DNA of 64,000 nt from Hymenobacter sp. APR13 (GCF_000737515.1 NZ_CP006587.1:4335001-4399000); one strand, 5' to 3'; numbered from the stretch's first letter, positions 27,115-36,207 are shown. The notes: generated from the sequence alone by a model not told the origin. A program made the numbers and translations.

Positions 27115-27966
27115 ATGGATATCCAGTCTTCTACCCATCAACCCCTCGCCCAGTCGGATACCGGCAAGGCTACGCTGGCGGCGGCCAACGCCACTATTCT
27201 TTACCTGCTGGCCTATCTGCTGATGCAGGGCCTGTACCAGCTGGCCACCATTGGCATGGCGGCGCGGCTGGGTATCCGGGGCGTGTGGCAGCTGGGCCGG
27301 GTGCAGTTTCAGCTGTCCGATGCGGAATGGTGGCAGTCGGCCGTGCTGGCGGTGTACGGCATCGGGCCGGTGGTGTGCGGCGGGGTGGTGCTGGCGGCAC
27401 TGGCGTGGTTCTGGAAACGGGCGCGGCTGCGGCGGGGCCTGCTCAAGCAGTTTCTGCTGTGGGTGATGCTGCACGGCTGCAACCTCTCGCTGGGTGTGCT
27501 GGCCGCTGATACGCTTACGCAGTCGGGGGCGTGGTACGTGCCGAGCTGGCTGTTCCGGGCCGGCAACGGCCTGAACGTAGTGGTAGCCATCCTGGCCGCC
27601 GCGGCGCAGATTGGCCTGGGGTTTCTGGCGGCGCGGGTGTTTCTGCAAAGCCACGACTCCATCACGCTGATGCAGCACCACAACCGCCGACGCCTGCTGC
27701 TGGCTACCGTGGTGGCGCCGTGGGTGGTGGGCTCCCTCCTGCTGGCCGCCTTCTACTTCCCCGCCCAAACCCTCACCGAGCAGCTCCACGCCGTGCTGCT
27801 GCTCCTGCTGCTGGGCCCGATGGGTATGGCCAGCAGCACCGAATTTTTCGAGGGCACCATTGCGCAGCCCAGCCGGCCTCGGCTGGCGCTGGGGCTGCTG
27901 CTGCTGCTGGCCGGGGCGCTGGTAGTGGGCCGGCTGGTGCTGACCCGCGGCGTACCTTTCGGCTGA
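27115..27966 (+). CDS. Polytopic membrane protein, unknown function
   Basis: The 283-residue protein has about seven hydrophobic helices (near residues 25-48, 80-104, 112-134, 152-177, 195-217, 224-242 and 258-278) and short polar loops; one loop carries a conserved-looking SHDSITLMQHHNRRR stretch. No recognised transporter or enzyme motif is present. The GC-rich codon use matches the neighbourhood. It starts with MDIQSST, 64 bp after the fdhA terminator, and may be a single-gene unit. Confidence 0.75.
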   Translation: MDIQSSTHQPLAQSDTGKATLAAANATILYLLAYLLMQGLYQLATIGMAARLGIRGVWQLGRVQFQLSDAEWWQSAVLAVYGIGPVVCGGVVLAALAWFWKRARLRRGLLKQFLLWVMLHGCNLSLGVLAADTLTQSGAWYVPSWLFRAGNGLNVVVAILAAAAQIGLGFLAARVFLQSHDSITLMQHHNRRRLLLATVVAPWVVGSLLLAAFYFPAQTLTEQLHAVLLLLLLGPMGMASSTEFFEGTIAQPSRPRLALGLLLLLAGALVVGRLVLTRGVPFG

Positions 27967-28045
27967 AACGCGGCAGGCCGTTACCAGCGGCACTTTCTTT
28001 TACTTCATTGCTTACCGGAGCCTGCCAGCGGCGGGCCCATTTCGT

Positions 28046-28918
28046 ATGATTAGGTTATTACTAGCTATAGTGTGCTCGGCAGTGCTGGGCATGGCCCCTT
28101 ATTTCGCGATGGCACAGACTACTCCGGTGCAGGTGGTGGAAGGCCAGGTGCTGAACGCCCGCACCAATGAGCCGGTACCCTTCGCCACGCTGGGCTTTCC
28201 GGGCCGCGGCCTCGGCACCGTGGCCGATGAGCAGGGCCGCTACCTGCTCCGCCTCCCTCCCAACCTCTCCGATACGCTGGTGGTAACCAGCGTGGGCTTT
28301 GCACGCACCGCCGTGGCGCCGGCCGCTTTGGCCCGTGGGCAGCGGGTGTTTCAGGTGGCCCCGCTGGCGGTGGCGCTGGCCGGCGCCGTGGCCGAGCACG
28401 CCCGGATGCACCCGGCGCAGCTGGGCCGCAGCACCGCCACCGGCGACCTGCCCTGGACCGGCGGCTCCAGCGGCAAGGAAACCGTAGACGATGAGTGGGG
28501 CTGGGAGCTGGGCGCCATCCTGCGGCCCGCGCACCGCACCTACCTGGAGGAATTCCACGTGTTCCTGTCGGCCAACACCTACGAGCAGCTGCGCTTTCGC
28601 CTGAACCTGTATGCCCTGGAAAACGGCCGGCCGGGCCGGCCGCTGCTCACCAAAGACATCCAGCTTACCTGCGCGAACAAGGCCCGCGGCTGGCACACCA
28701 TCGACCTGCGCCCTTATGCCCTGGAACTGGCCGCCCAGCCGGTAGTGGCCACCATCCAGTGGCTGCAAAGCGAAAAGACCGCTCCGGAGGACAAGTACTT
28801 TTCCATCCCGGTCACGCGCCAGCGCCAGCCAGTAATGGTGGAGCGCGAGAACAGCGAGGCTGCCTGGACGCTACACCCGCTGCAGCCCAGCCTGTATTTT
28901 ACGGTGCTGGAGGAGTAG
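28046..28918 (+). CDS. Secreted protein with carboxypeptidase-regulatory-like domain
   Basis: The 290-residue protein has a signal peptide (to about residue 24, MAQ) and then a CarboxypepD_reg-like beta-sandwich (residues about 30-115) with the usual VEGQVLNARTNEPVPFATLGF start and DEQGRYLLRLP turn. Its C-terminal 170 residues form a second beta-rich region (FHVFLSANTYEQLRFRLNLYALENG) of unknown type. In Bacteroidota such domains occur on TonB-dependent receptors and on stand-alone envelope proteins; this protein lacks a plug and barrel, so it is the stand-alone type. Confidence 0.85.
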   Translation: MIRLLLAIVCSAVLGMAPYFAMAQTTPVQVVEGQVLNARTNEPVPFATLGFPGRGLGTVADEQGRYLLRLPPNLSDTLVVTSVGFARTAVAPAALARGQRVFQVAPLAVALAGAVAEHARMHPAQLGRSTATGDLPWTGGSSGKETVDDEWGWELGAILRPAHRTYLEEFHVFLSANTYEQLRFRLNLYALENGRPGRPLLTKDIQLTCANKARGWHTIDLRPYALELAAQPVVATIQWLQSEKTAPEDKYFSIPVTRQRQPVMVERENSEAAWTLHPLQPSLYFTVLEE

Positions 28919-28940
28919 GCTACCGGCAGGTCATTTTACG

Positions 28941-28948
28941 TATCTTCG
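28941..28948 (+). promoter_or_regulatory. -7-like box (TATCTTCG) of the Uma2 gene
   Basis: TATCTTCG lies 24 bp before the ATG at 28965, in the TAnnTTCG form. Confidence 0.5.
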
Positions 28949-28964
28949 GAAAGACAACTGCTCT

Positions 28965-29573
28965 ATGAATATGCGCCCCACCATCACCGAAGACGTTATT
29001 ACGCTCCGTAGCCCGGTGCTGGCGAATATGTCGGATGACGAGTTCTTCGACTTCTGCCAGCTGAATGCCGACCTGCGCATTGAGCGGACAGCGCACCATG
29101 AAATCCTGCTTATGTCGCCCACCGGCAGCCGCTCCGGTAAACGCAACGCCCGCCTGACCGGGCAGCTTTACGCCTGGTTTTCCACTCATGGAGAGTTGGG
29201 CGAAGTAATCAATTCCAACACGGGCTTCACTCTCCTCGACGGCTCCGTACTGTCGCCGGATGCGTCCTGGGTTTCGGCCGCCAAGTGGAACGCCCTGACG
29301 CCCGCGCAGCAGGACAAGTTTGCGCCCGTCTGCCCCGAATTTGTGGTGGAGCTGAAATCAGATACCGACTCGCTGCGCACCCTGCAGGCCAAAATGCTGG
29401 AATACCTGCGCAACGGCGTGCAACTGGCTTGGCTACTCAACCCCGAAACCGAAACCGCCTACCTCTACCGCCCCAACCAGCCCGAGCCCGAAACCGTGCA
29501 GGGCTTCGACAACGAGTTGTCTGGCGAAGCAGTGCTGCCGGGTCTTCGGCTGCGGCTGTCGGAACTGCGGTAA
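28965..29573 (+). CDS. Uma2-family endonuclease-like protein
   Basis: The 202-residue protein belongs to the Uma2/DUF820 family, restriction-endonuclease-fold proteins of uncertain role that are expanded in cyanobacteria and Bacteroidota. Visible motifs are DLRIERTAHHEILLMSPTGSRSGKRNARLTGQL (shortened in function), SPDASWVSAAKWNALT with the catalytic Asp, and PEFVVELKSDTDSLRTLQAKMLEYLRNGVQLAWLL with the E-x-K pair. It is a single gene, and 23 bp after its stop the 21-bp repeat array begins, which is worth noting for a possible nuclease. Confidence 0.92.
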   Translation: MNMRPTITEDVITLRSPVLANMSDDEFFDFCQLNADLRIERTAHHEILLMSPTGSRSGKRNARLTGQLYAWFSTHGELGEVINSNTGFTLLDGSVLSPDASWVSAAKWNALTPAQQDKFAPVCPEFVVELKSDTDSLRTLQAKMLEYLRNGVQLAWLLNPETETAYLYRPNQPEPETVQGFDNELSGEAVLPGLRLRLSELR

Positions 29574-29596
29574 TTGACGCCGTACAGGAACGCCAC

Positions 29597-29869
29597 TTGT
29601 CAACTGGTCAGCGGCTGTTGCGCGCAAGTCACTATGCCTTGTCGCTCCTTTAGTGGCTCTTGCCACAAGGCCAGCACGCATTGCCACGCGGGCAGCGGCC
29701 ATTGTCACCCCCTCACTGCTCAACGTCGCCAGGTCAGGGGCTCTTGCCACCCCGTCAATCCCCCTTGTCACCAGGTCAGCACGCATTGTCACCCCGTCAA
29801 GGCGCAATGTCACGCGCTCATACCGCATTGCCACCCGGTCACCAGCCCTTGCCACCCCGGTAGCAGCTG
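29597..29869. repeat. Array A: thirteen 21-bp degenerate tandem repeats
   Basis: Thirteen consecutive units start at 29597 and every 21 bp thereafter to 29849 with no insertion or deletion. The consensus core is TTGYCACCCSGTCA followed by a looser GC-rich 7 bp; the best conserved part is TTGYCACC. Individual units differ at several positions. Because 21 is a multiple of three, frames on both strands stay open and encode heptad repeats (for example CHPV on the plus strand), but no good start codon precedes them, so translation is doubtful. The rest of 29870-30046 shows no gene. Confidence 0.92.
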
Positions 29870-30046
29870 ATGACACTTGTGCAGCCAGTCCCAGCGGGAC
29901 GACACTACCGTAGCAAGGATTCGTTTTGCTCTGCTGAGGTATTACACATTCCCCTCATTATTAGCTGCCCTTCTTAGGCTGACCCATACACACAAGCATT
30001 CGTGAGACAGCAACAGCAACAATACTGGGCACTATTATCCGCCGCT

Positions 30047-30265
30047 ATGGCCTTGGGTTTACCGCCACGAGATGGTGCAAATGCAAAGGATATGTTCGAC
30101 CATGCCGAGTGGGAAGTCGGATTTGACATCATCGTAGTGCAGCTTTACGAGTTTGATATCAAGATTACCGAAAGCTTTTTTCAGCAGGCAGAAGCAGTAG
30201 CCAGTGGAATCAATCTCCCCCCTGAGAGCTACAATTTTCTGAAGGTCCTTATTCAGCCGTTCTGA
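30047..30265 (+). CDS. Small protein resembling MafI-family immunity proteins
   Basis: The 72-residue protein (from ATG 30047; a GTG at 30002 would add 15 residues rich in Gln) contains [22 protein letters not shown] and [17 protein letters not shown]. The pattern of a HAEW/HGEY-type helix, a hydrophobic helix ending QLYEFDI and a final short helix resembles MafI-type immunity proteins that neutralise contact-dependent toxins. No toxin or MafB-like gene is nearby, so it would be an orphan. It ends 14 bp before a hairpin terminator. The assignment is by pattern only. Confidence 0.55.
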   Translation: MALGLPPRDGANAKDMFDHAEWEVGFDIIVVQLYEFDIKITESFFQQAEAVASGINLPPESYNFLKVLIQPF

Positions 30266-30278
30266 TATGTGTAACCAA

Positions 30279-30314
30279 CAAGAAGCCCCCGACGCTACCG
30301 CGCCGGGGCTTTTT
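30279..30314 (+). terminator. Hairpin terminator before icmF
   Basis: AAGCCCC...GGGGCTTTTTG forms a stem with a T-run. It lies immediately upstream of the icmF promoter box. Confidence 0.85.
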
Positions 30315-30317
30315 GCG

Positions 30318-30325
30318 TACCTTCG
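30318..30325 (+). promoter_or_regulatory. -7-like box (TACCTTCG) of icmF
   Basis: TACCTTCG lies 33 bp before the ATG at 30358, another TAnnTTCG variant. Confidence 0.5.
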
Positions 30326-30357
30326 CTACCCCAAATTCCACCCAACATCTCCGCGCT

Positions 30358-33300
30358 ATGCAAGCTGCTCCTGCTGCTCCTTATAAGCCCCAGAACCACA
30401 TCCGCATCGTCACGGCCGCCGCGCTGTTCGACGGGCACGACGCTGCTATCAACATCATGCGCCGCATCATCCAGAGCAGCGGCGCCGAAGTGATTCACTT
30501 GGGCCACAACCGCTCGGTGCAGGAAATCGTGGACTGCGCCATTCAGGAAGATGCCCAGGCCATTGCCATTACCAGCTACCAGGGCGGCCACAACGAGTAC
30601 TTCAAGTACATGCACGACCTGCTCAAGGAGCGGGGTGCGGGCCACATCCGCCTGTTTGGCGGCGGTGGCGGCGTGATTCTGCCCACCGAAATCGAGGACC
30701 TGCACGCCTACGGCATCGAACAGATCTACTCCCCCGACGCCGGCCGCGCCATGGGCCTGCAGGGCATGATCAACGACTTGCTCCAGCGCTGCGACTTCCC
30801 CACCGGCCAGAACCTGAACGGCGAAGTAAAGCACCTCAAGGAGAAAGACGCCCGCAGCATCGGCCGCCTGATCTCCGCCGCCGAAAACTTCCCCGAGGAG
30901 TTCGAGAAGGTGCGTCAGCAGCTTGTTGCTGACTTCCAGAAGACGGACAGCAGCCAGAACGACATAAGCACGAAGCCCCAGGCCCCAGGCACTAAACCAA
31001 CCCCCATTCTCGGCATCACCGGCACCGGCGGCGCTGGTAAATCTTCCCTTGTGGATGAGCTGGTGCGGCGCTTCCTGATGGACTTCCCCGAGAAGACCAT
31101 TGCCATCATCTCCGTCGACCCCAGCAAGCGCAAGACTGGCGGGGCCCTCCTGGGTGACCGGATCCGGATGAACTCCATCAACTCGCCGCGCGTGTACATG
31201 CGCAGCCTGGCCACGCGCCAGAGCAACCTGGCCCTGAGCAAGTACGTGCAGGACGCCGTGGACGTGGTGCGCGCCGCCGAGTTCGACCTCATCATCCTCG
31301 AAACCTCCGGCATCGGGCAGTCTGACACCGAAATCATCGAGCACTCCGACGCCAGCCTCTATGTGATGACGCCCGAGTACGGCGCTGCCACCCAGCTGGA
31401 GAAGATCGACATGCTCGACTTCGCCGACGTCATTGCCCTCAACAAGTTCGACAAGCGCGGCGCCCTCGACGCCCTGCGCGACGTGCGCAAGCAGTACCAG
31501 CGCAACCACGGCCACTGGGACAAACCGCTCGACGATATGCCGGTGTTCGGCACCATCGCCTCGCAGTTCAACGACCCGGGCATGAACCGCCTGTACCGCG
31601 CCATCCTGAGCACCGTAGAAGCCAAGACAGGCGTGCCCTTCGCCTCGCAGCTGGCCACCAGCAAGGAGGACTCCGAGAAGATTTACATCATCCCGCCGCA
31701 CCGCACGCGTTACCTTTCTGAAATCGCCGAAACCAACCGCCAATATGACCAGTGGGTTCAAAAACAAGCTGACGTTGCTCAACAGCTCTATGGCATCCGA
31801 CAAGCCGTCGGAGCCGTCCAAAGTCTCGCAGGAAACCCCGCTGGCGGACCTGGCAGCGGGAACGGCAGCCACCAACCCGAGCCCGGAACACTCGTGGCCG
31901 GCCTGGAGAGCACCTTCGAGGAGGTCAAACTCCGGCTGGACGGGCAGAACTGGAAACTCCTGGAAACCTGGCCGGCAAAAGTAGCCGCCTACAAGGCCCC
32001 GGAGTTCGTGTTCAAGGTGCGCGATAAGGAAATCCGCATCCAGACCCACACCACCAGCCTCTCCAACCAGCAGATTCCCAAAGTCAGCCTGCCGCGCTAC
32101 ACCGCCTGGGGCGACTTGCTGCGCTGGCAGCTGCAGGAAAACGTGCCCGGCGAGTTCCCGTACACCGCCGGCGTGTTTCCGTTTAAGCGCGAGGGCGAAG
32201 ACCCGACGCGTATGTTTGCCGGCGAAGGCGGCCCCGAGCGCACCAACCGCCGCTTCCACTACGTGAGCATGGGCCTGCCTGCCAAGCGCCTGAGCACGGC
32301 CTTCGACTCGGTGACGCTCTACGGCGAAGACCCCGACGTGCGGCCCGACATCTACGGCAAAATCGGCAACGCCGGCGTGAGCATCGCCTGCCTCGACGAC
32401 GCCAAGAAGCTCTACTCGGGCTTCAACCTGGCCAACCCCAGCACCTCGGTGTCGATGACCATCAACGGCCCCGCCGCCACGCTGGCCGCCTTCTTCATGA
32501 ACGCCGCCATCGACCAGCAGTGCGAGCTGTACATCAAGGAGCAGGGCCTGGAAGACGAGGTAAACCAGAAAATCGACGCTCTCTACCAGGGCCAGACCCG
32601 CCCCCGCTACCAGGGCGAGCTGCCCGCCGGCAACGACGGCCTGGGCCTCATGCTGCTCGGCGTCACCGGCGACCAGGTGCTGCCCGCCGACGTGTACGAA
32701 ACCATCAAGAAGCGCACCCTGAGCCAGGTGCGCGGCACCGTGCAGGCCGACATCCTCAAGGAAGACCAGGCCCAGAACACCTGCATCTTCAGCACCGAGT
32801 TTGCCCTGCGCCTGATGGGCGACGTGCAGGAATACTTCATCAAGGAGAAGGTTCGCAACTTCTACTCGGTGTCGATTTCCGGCTACCACATTGCTGAGGC
32901 CGGCGCCAACCCGCTCACCCAGCTGGCCCTCACCCTCAGTAACGGCTTCACCTTCGTGGAATACTATGTGAGCCGGGGCATGAGCGTGAACGACTTCGCT
33001 CCCAACCTCTCGTTCTTCTTCTCCAACGGCATCGACCCCGAGTACGCCGTGATTGGCCGCGTGGCGCGCCGCATCTGGGCCAAGGCCATGAAGCTGAAGT
33101 ACGGTGCCGACGCCCGGAGCCAGATGCTCAAGTATCACATCCAGACCAGCGGCCGCAGCCTGCACGCCCAGGAAATCGACTTCAACGATATCCGCACCAC
33201 CCTGCAGGCCCTCTACGCCATCTACGACAACTGCAACTCCCTGCACACCAACGCCTACGACGAGGCCATCACGACGCCCACCGAGGAATCGGTGCGCCGG

Positions 33301-33831
33301 GCCATGGCCATCCAGCTCATCATCAACCGGGAGCTGGGCTTAGCCAAAAACGAAAACCCGCTGCAAGGCTCCTTCATCATCGAGGAGCTCACCGACCTGG
33401 TGGAAGAGGCCGTATTGCTGGAGTTTGACCGCATCACGGAGCGCGGCGGCGTGCTGGGCGCCATGGAAACCATGTACCAGCGCGGCAAGATTCAGGAGGA
33501 AAGCATGCACTACGAGATGCTCAAGCACACGGGCGAGTACCCCATCATCGGCGTGAACACCTTCCTCTCCTCCAAAGGCTCGCCCACGGTGGTGCCCGCG
33601 GAGGTCATCCGCGCCACCGACGAGGAAAAGCAGTACCAGATTGAGATGCTCAACCTCCTGCACACCCGCAACGCCGACCAGACCGAAGCGCGCCTCAAGC
33701 AGCTTCAGCAAGTTGCCATTGCCAACGGTAACCTCTTCGCCGAACTGATGGAAACGGTGAAGTTCTGCTCACTCGGGCAGATTACGAATGCCCTGTTCGA
33801 GGTTGGCGGGCAGTATCGTCGAAATATGTAA
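30358..33831 (+). CDS. icmF: Fused isobutyryl-CoA mutase (IcmF)
   Basis: The 1157-residue, single-chain, B12-dependent acyl-CoA mutase has its G-protein chaperone built in. The order is: B12-binding domain (residues 1-140; FDGHDAA with the lower cobalt ligand His27); a linker; a MeaB-like GTPase (about 215-470, [12 protein letters not shown] at 220 and NKFD for guanine); and a mutase TIM barrel (about 520-1157, with [40 protein letters not shown] and [14 protein letters not shown]). This is the IcmF architecture, which interconverts isobutyryl- and butyryl-CoA or related pairs, and not classical methylmalonyl-CoA mutase. A low-complexity Gly/Pro/Ser linker (about residues 488-505) separates the G domain and the mutase. 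It is monocistronic. Confidence 0.95.
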   Translation: MQAAPAAPYKPQNHIRIVTAAALFDGHDAAINIMRRIIQSSGAEVIHLGHNRSVQEIVDCAIQEDAQAIAITSYQGGHNEYFKYMHDLLKERGAGHIRLFGGGGGVILPTEIEDLHAYGIEQIYSPDAGRAMGLQGMINDLLQRCDFPTGQNLNGEVKHLKEKDARSIGRLISAAENFPEEFEKVRQQLVADFQKTDSSQNDISTKPQAPGTKPTPILGITGTGGAGKSSLVDELVRRFLMDFPEKTIAIISVDPSKRKTGGALLGDRIRMNSINSPRVYMRSLATRQSNLALSKYVQDAVDVVRAAEFDLIILETSGIGQSDTEIIEHSDASLYVMTPEYGAATQLEKIDMLDFADVIALNKFDKRGALDALRDVRKQYQRNHGHWDKPLDDMPVFGTIASQFNDPGMNRLYRAILSTVEAKTGVPFASQLATSKEDSEKIYIIPPHRTRYLSEIAETNRQYDQWVQKQADVAQQLYGIRQAVGAVQSLAGNPAGGPGSGNGSHQPEPGTLVAGLESTFEEVKLRLDGQNWKLLETWPAKVAAYKAPEFVFKVRDKEIRIQTHTTSLSNQQIPKVSLPRYTAWGDLLRWQLQENVPGEFPYTAGVFPFKREGEDPTRMFAGEGGPERTNRRFHYVSMGLPAKRLSTAFDSVTLYGEDPDVRPDIYGKIGNAGVSIACLDDAKKLYSGFNLANPSTSVSMTINGPAATLAAFFMNAAIDQQCELYIKEQGLEDEVNQKIDALYQGQTRPRYQGELPAGNDGLGLMLLGVTGDQVLPADVYETIKKRTLSQVRGTVQADILKEDQAQNTCIFSTEFALRLMGDVQEYFIKEKVRNFYSVSISGYHIAEAGANPLTQLALTLSNGFTFVEYYVSRGMSVNDFAPNLSFFFSNGIDPEYAVIGRVARRIWAKAMKLKYGADARSQMLKYHIQTSGRSLHAQEIDFNDIRTTLQALYAIYDNCNSLHTNAYDEAITTPTEESVRRAMAIQLIINRELGLAKNENPLQGSFIIEELTDLVEEAVLLEFDRITERGGVLGAMETMYQRGKIQEESMHYEMLKHTGEYPIIGVNTFLSSKGSPTVVPAEVIRATDEEKQYQIEMLNLLHTRNADQTEARLKQLQQVAIANGNLFAELMETVKFCSLGQITNALFEVGGQYRRNM

Positions 33832-33863
33832 ATACTATCCACTTTCTACTCGATTACTTTTCA

Positions 33864-34457
33864 ATGAAAATTAGCCTCAAATCATTGTCAACATTAAGTT
33901 TCGTAATTGGGTTTTTCATTCACATAGCTTATTTCTTTTTCATTGAACAAACAATTAATAGAACTCTATATAATTTTTATACTTTTATTGGTGGATATAT
34001 ATCAGTAGTCGGTATAATTTTCGCACTTGTACAAATAAAATCCGTTAGAGAAGAGGCTGAGTCTATTAGAAATTCAGTTTCTAAATACAATAATATTTTG
34101 ACACTAGTAGAGATTACAAATTTGTCAAATTACTTATTAGAAGCGCGTAATTATATTCTAATGAAAGATTTTAAGACAGTACATCAAAAGCTTACATATG
34201 TAAAACCAGGTGTAAACACTTTATTAAACAGGGTTAATAAACAGAAAATCATTATTGAACAGGAGGAAGACGCACCTGAATTAAAAGATTTGATTTTTAA
34301 TTTTAAACAGGATCTACAGAACATAGAAGTAAGTATCTTAAACAATGACAACTTTGAAAGTATAGATTTTGGCATTGTCTTACGTCATACAGACGAAATG
34401 GCAACTTACTTTTCCAACTTAACAGAACATCTAAAGTCTTTTGAGCATGAATCTTGA
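33864..34457 (+). CDS. AT-rich gene: membrane-anchored helical protein, unknown
   Basis: The 197-residue protein is encoded by markedly AT-rich DNA (about one third G+C by eye, against about 60-65% around it), so it was probably acquired. Two hydrophobic helices (about residues 11-29 and 38-57) are followed by a cytoplasmic helical part with coiled-coil character (VREEAESIRNSVSKYNNILTLVEITNLSNYLL, shortened in function). No catalytic motif is seen. The next gene overlaps its end by 11 bp, so the two form one translationally coupled pair. The architecture (two membrane helices plus a soluble sensor or effector part) recalls membrane effectors of defence systems, but that is inference. Confidence 0.75.
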   Translation: MKISLKSLSTLSFVIGFFIHIAYFFFIEQTINRTLYNFYTFIGGYISVVGIIFALVQIKSVREEAESIRNSVSKYNNILTLVEITNLSNYLLEARNYILMKDFKTVHQKLTYVKPGVNTLLNRVNKQKIIIEQEEDAPELKDLIFNFKQDLQNIEVSILNNDNFESIDFGIVLRHTDEMATYFSNLTEHLKSFEHES

Positions 34458-34824
34458 CAATGTGATTACGATTCTGGATCAACTCGTCCGGAAAACTAGG
34501 GAAGAGAAAATAACTTGGGAGAAAACTAGTAAGGCAAAATCGTATAAAGCTTCATTATTAAAGGGGATTTTTATAGTTGAACGAAATCCTCTGCCTCTGC
34601 CCACAATGTCTAGTGTAGGAATGCCGGTTAAAGTTTCATACACTTTTCAGATTTTTGACACCAATGGCGAGAAAATATATAGCAAATCCACAGGCAATAA
34701 TGGACTAGCTCCTTCACCATCTTCGTTAAATATAAATAAAATGGTATTAAGTTTATTCGATGCTATCGAAGATGCGAATGGCAACAGTTTAAAAGACATC
34801 ATGAATGAATTAATTAATTTATAA
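34447..34824 (+). CDS. AT-rich gene: small soluble partner protein, unknown
   Basis: The 125-residue protein starts at ATG 34447, inside the last 11 bp of the preceding gene. It is soluble, with an N-terminal helix (NLDNVITILDQLVRKTREEKI), a beta-rich middle (WEKTSKAKSYKASLLKGIFIVER; VSYTFQIFDTNGEKIYS) and a C-terminal helix (MVLSLFDAIEDANGNSLKDIMNELI). The WEKTS...YKASL core looks like a small conserved fold that I have seen in unannotated proteins but cannot name. Its base composition matches its partner and not the chromosome. Coupling suggests that the two products act together. Confidence 0.7.
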   Translation: MNLDNVITILDQLVRKTREEKITWEKTSKAKSYKASLLKGIFIVERNPLPLPTMSSVGMPVKVSYTFQIFDTNGEKIYSKSTGNNGLAPSPSSLNINKMVLSLFDAIEDANGNSLKDIMNELINL

Positions 34825-34831
34825 CCCTTAT

Positions 34832-34955
34832 CTGGCGCGGGTTTAGGCGTAGCCGTAACTCGTGACCAACCTTGAGGTAGAGGTTATGCCTCCACTGCCG
34901 CAATGCGGCAAATACGAACCGCGCCGCTTGGAGAAATTCGGGCGGCGCGGTGCAT
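34832..34955 (+). repeat. Structured dispersed element, copy 1 of 2
   Basis: This 124-bp sequence is about 70-75% identical (by eye) to 37285-37410 in the same orientation. It can fold into three hairpins: 34845-34854 with 34882-34891; GCCGC/GCGGC at 34897-34901 with 34905-34909; and ACCGCGCCGC/GCGGCGCGGT at 34918-34927 with 34942-34951. Differences between the copies preserve pairing in hairpins 1 and 3. It begins 8 bp after the AT-rich pair ends. Confidence 0.85.
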
Positions 34956-34981
34956 TTGTATCGAATCATATCAGCACCCAC

Positions 34982-35018
34982 AAAAAAACCGGCCCGCTCT
35001 TACGAGTGGGCCGGTTTT
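34982..35018 (-). terminator. Terminator of the 35034-35708 gene
   Basis: AAAACCGGCCC...GGGCCGGTTTT forms a stem (with an internal G/T bulge) with an A-run upstream that reads as U on the minus strand. Confidence 0.9.
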
Positions 35019-35033
35019 CATTTCAATCAACCT

Positions 35034-35708
35034 CTACGCCTCCGTGGCTTTGTCTTTTCCGCCCGTCGTTACCAGCTTGCGGGCCTGGGTGTAGCCTTTA
35101 TACAGCTCCCGGTCCAGCAGTTTAAAGGCTTTCATGTCGGCGTCCAGCTGGCGCACCTCGTCCATCAGGGCATCCACCAGCTCTTCCAGCGCGGCCCCGG
35201 CCACCACCCGCTCGTTGATGGTTTTGCGCGTGGCAGGCTGGGCCGTTTTGAAGGTGGCCAGCGCGTCGCGCAGCGGCTGCAGGGCTTTGGCCGTAAGGCC
35301 CTGTTTGGCTAGCTCCGGCACCACGTCGGGGCGGGCGGCACTGGCCAGCACTGCCTCTGCCACCGCCGCGAAGGCCAGGGGCCGCAACTTCCGCAGCTGC
35401 TTGCTGCTAAGCGTGGCCGAGGCCAACAGGTCATTGTCCTGGAGGCGGGTGGCAATGCGGCTGAGCGGGCCCAGCAGAGCCGGCAGCAGTTCCAGCAGCG
35501 TCTTTTTGGCTGTTTTGGCGTCCTCCGTCAGATTTTTTGTGCGCTTGGTGGTACCGGCCCGGGCGCCATCCACCTGCGCGTAGTGCTCGGCTACCTCGTC
35601 GGCCTGCTCGGCTGCCACCTCGCTGGCCGCCAGCGCTTCCTTGTTTTCCGTTACAAAATCCACCACCTGCCCACACATCACTAACTGGTCTTCTCTTGCC
35701 TTATCCAT
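35034..35708 (-). CDS. All-helical protein of unknown function downstream of array B
   Basis: A 224-residue, Ala/Leu/Lys-rich, entirely helical protein with no signal peptide or membrane segment. It looks like tandem helical bundles: TKRTKNLTEDAKTAKKTLLELLPALLGPLSRIA in the middle and ALEELVDALMDEVRQLDADMKAFKLLDRELYKGYTQARKL near the end (both shortened here in meaning). I start it at ATG 35708. The frame stays open upstream through array B to 36164, where it would encode Cys/Phe/Arg heptads (CFALVRR type), but the ATG and the change in composition argue against translation of that part. The family is unknown; the association with array B may be meaningful. Confidence 0.7.
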   Translation of the reverse strand: MDKAREDQLVMCGQVVDFVTENKEALAASEVAAEQADEVAEHYAQVDGARAGTTKRTKNLTEDAKTAKKTLLELLPALLGPLSRIATRLQDNDLLASATLSSKQLRKLRPLAFAAVAEAVLASAARPDVVPELAKQGLTAKALQPLRDALATFKTAQPATRKTINERVVAGAALEELVDALMDEVRQLDADMKAFKLLDRELYKGYTQARKLVTTGGKDKATEA

Positions 35709-35826
35709 AGAACTATATACATAGCAGAACCGCTCTGCCTGGCGTGATAAGCCCTTGCTTACCGAAACCAATGTATCCGAATTACCCAACAATACCAACC
35801 ACCCAAAACCACTCCTATCCTTCCGA

Positions 35827-36078
35827 AAACACCTTCTAAGCAAAGCAAAACACCCTCTGACTAAGACGAAACACCTCCCGACCAAAGCGAAACACTCTCT
35901 GCCTAATCGAAAACACCTCCCGAGCGATACAAAACACCTCCTGACTAGAGCGCAACACCCTCTGAGTGAAGCAAAACACGTCCTGACTACCCGTAAACAC
36001 CTCCCATCAAACGCGTAACACGTCCCAACTAAAGCAAAACACCTCCTGCCTAAGGCGCAACACCCTGTCTTCCTCTTG
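35827..36078. repeat. Array B: twelve 21-bp degenerate tandem repeats
   Basis: Twelve units start at 35827 and every 21 bp to 36058 with no phase change. The consensus core is AAACACCTCCTGACTAAAGC plus one variable base, and a decayed unit lies just before (35806). The block CACC..C.T.A aligns with the core of array A when the units are rotated. The array fills most of the 499-bp space between the divergent genes at 35708 and 36208; no other gene is seen there. Confidence 0.92.
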
Positions 36079-36207
36079 AACCTGCCCATAGGCAAGCAAT
36101 GGCTTCCTACCATCTGATTACACGGTGTAGTAAGAAACTGAGGCCCGCCCGCCCGAACTTTCACCCCGGCCCCGGGTTAGCAGCCTGAAACTTCTCCTTG
36201 CTGCTTC

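Noticed and set aside
29574..29870. Plus-strand frame through array A encoding Cys-His heptads
   Set aside because: It has no ATG, GTG or TTG at a sensible place, and the openness follows automatically from a 21-bp period lacking stop codons in that phase. I treat it as a consequence of the repeat, not a gene.
30295..33246. 983-codon antisense frame opposite icmF
   Set aside because: Shadow of icmF for the same reason; its composition is Val/Gly/His-rich and no domain is visible.
29597..36078. CRISPR array
   Set aside because: Neither array has identical repeats alternating with unique spacers, the unit is only 21 bp, and no cas genes are present.
35709..36164. In-frame N-terminal extension of the helical protein through array B
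   Set aside because: The Cys/Phe/Arg heptads do not resemble the rest of the protein, and a normal ATG exists at 35708; the frame is open because the repeat is 21 bp.
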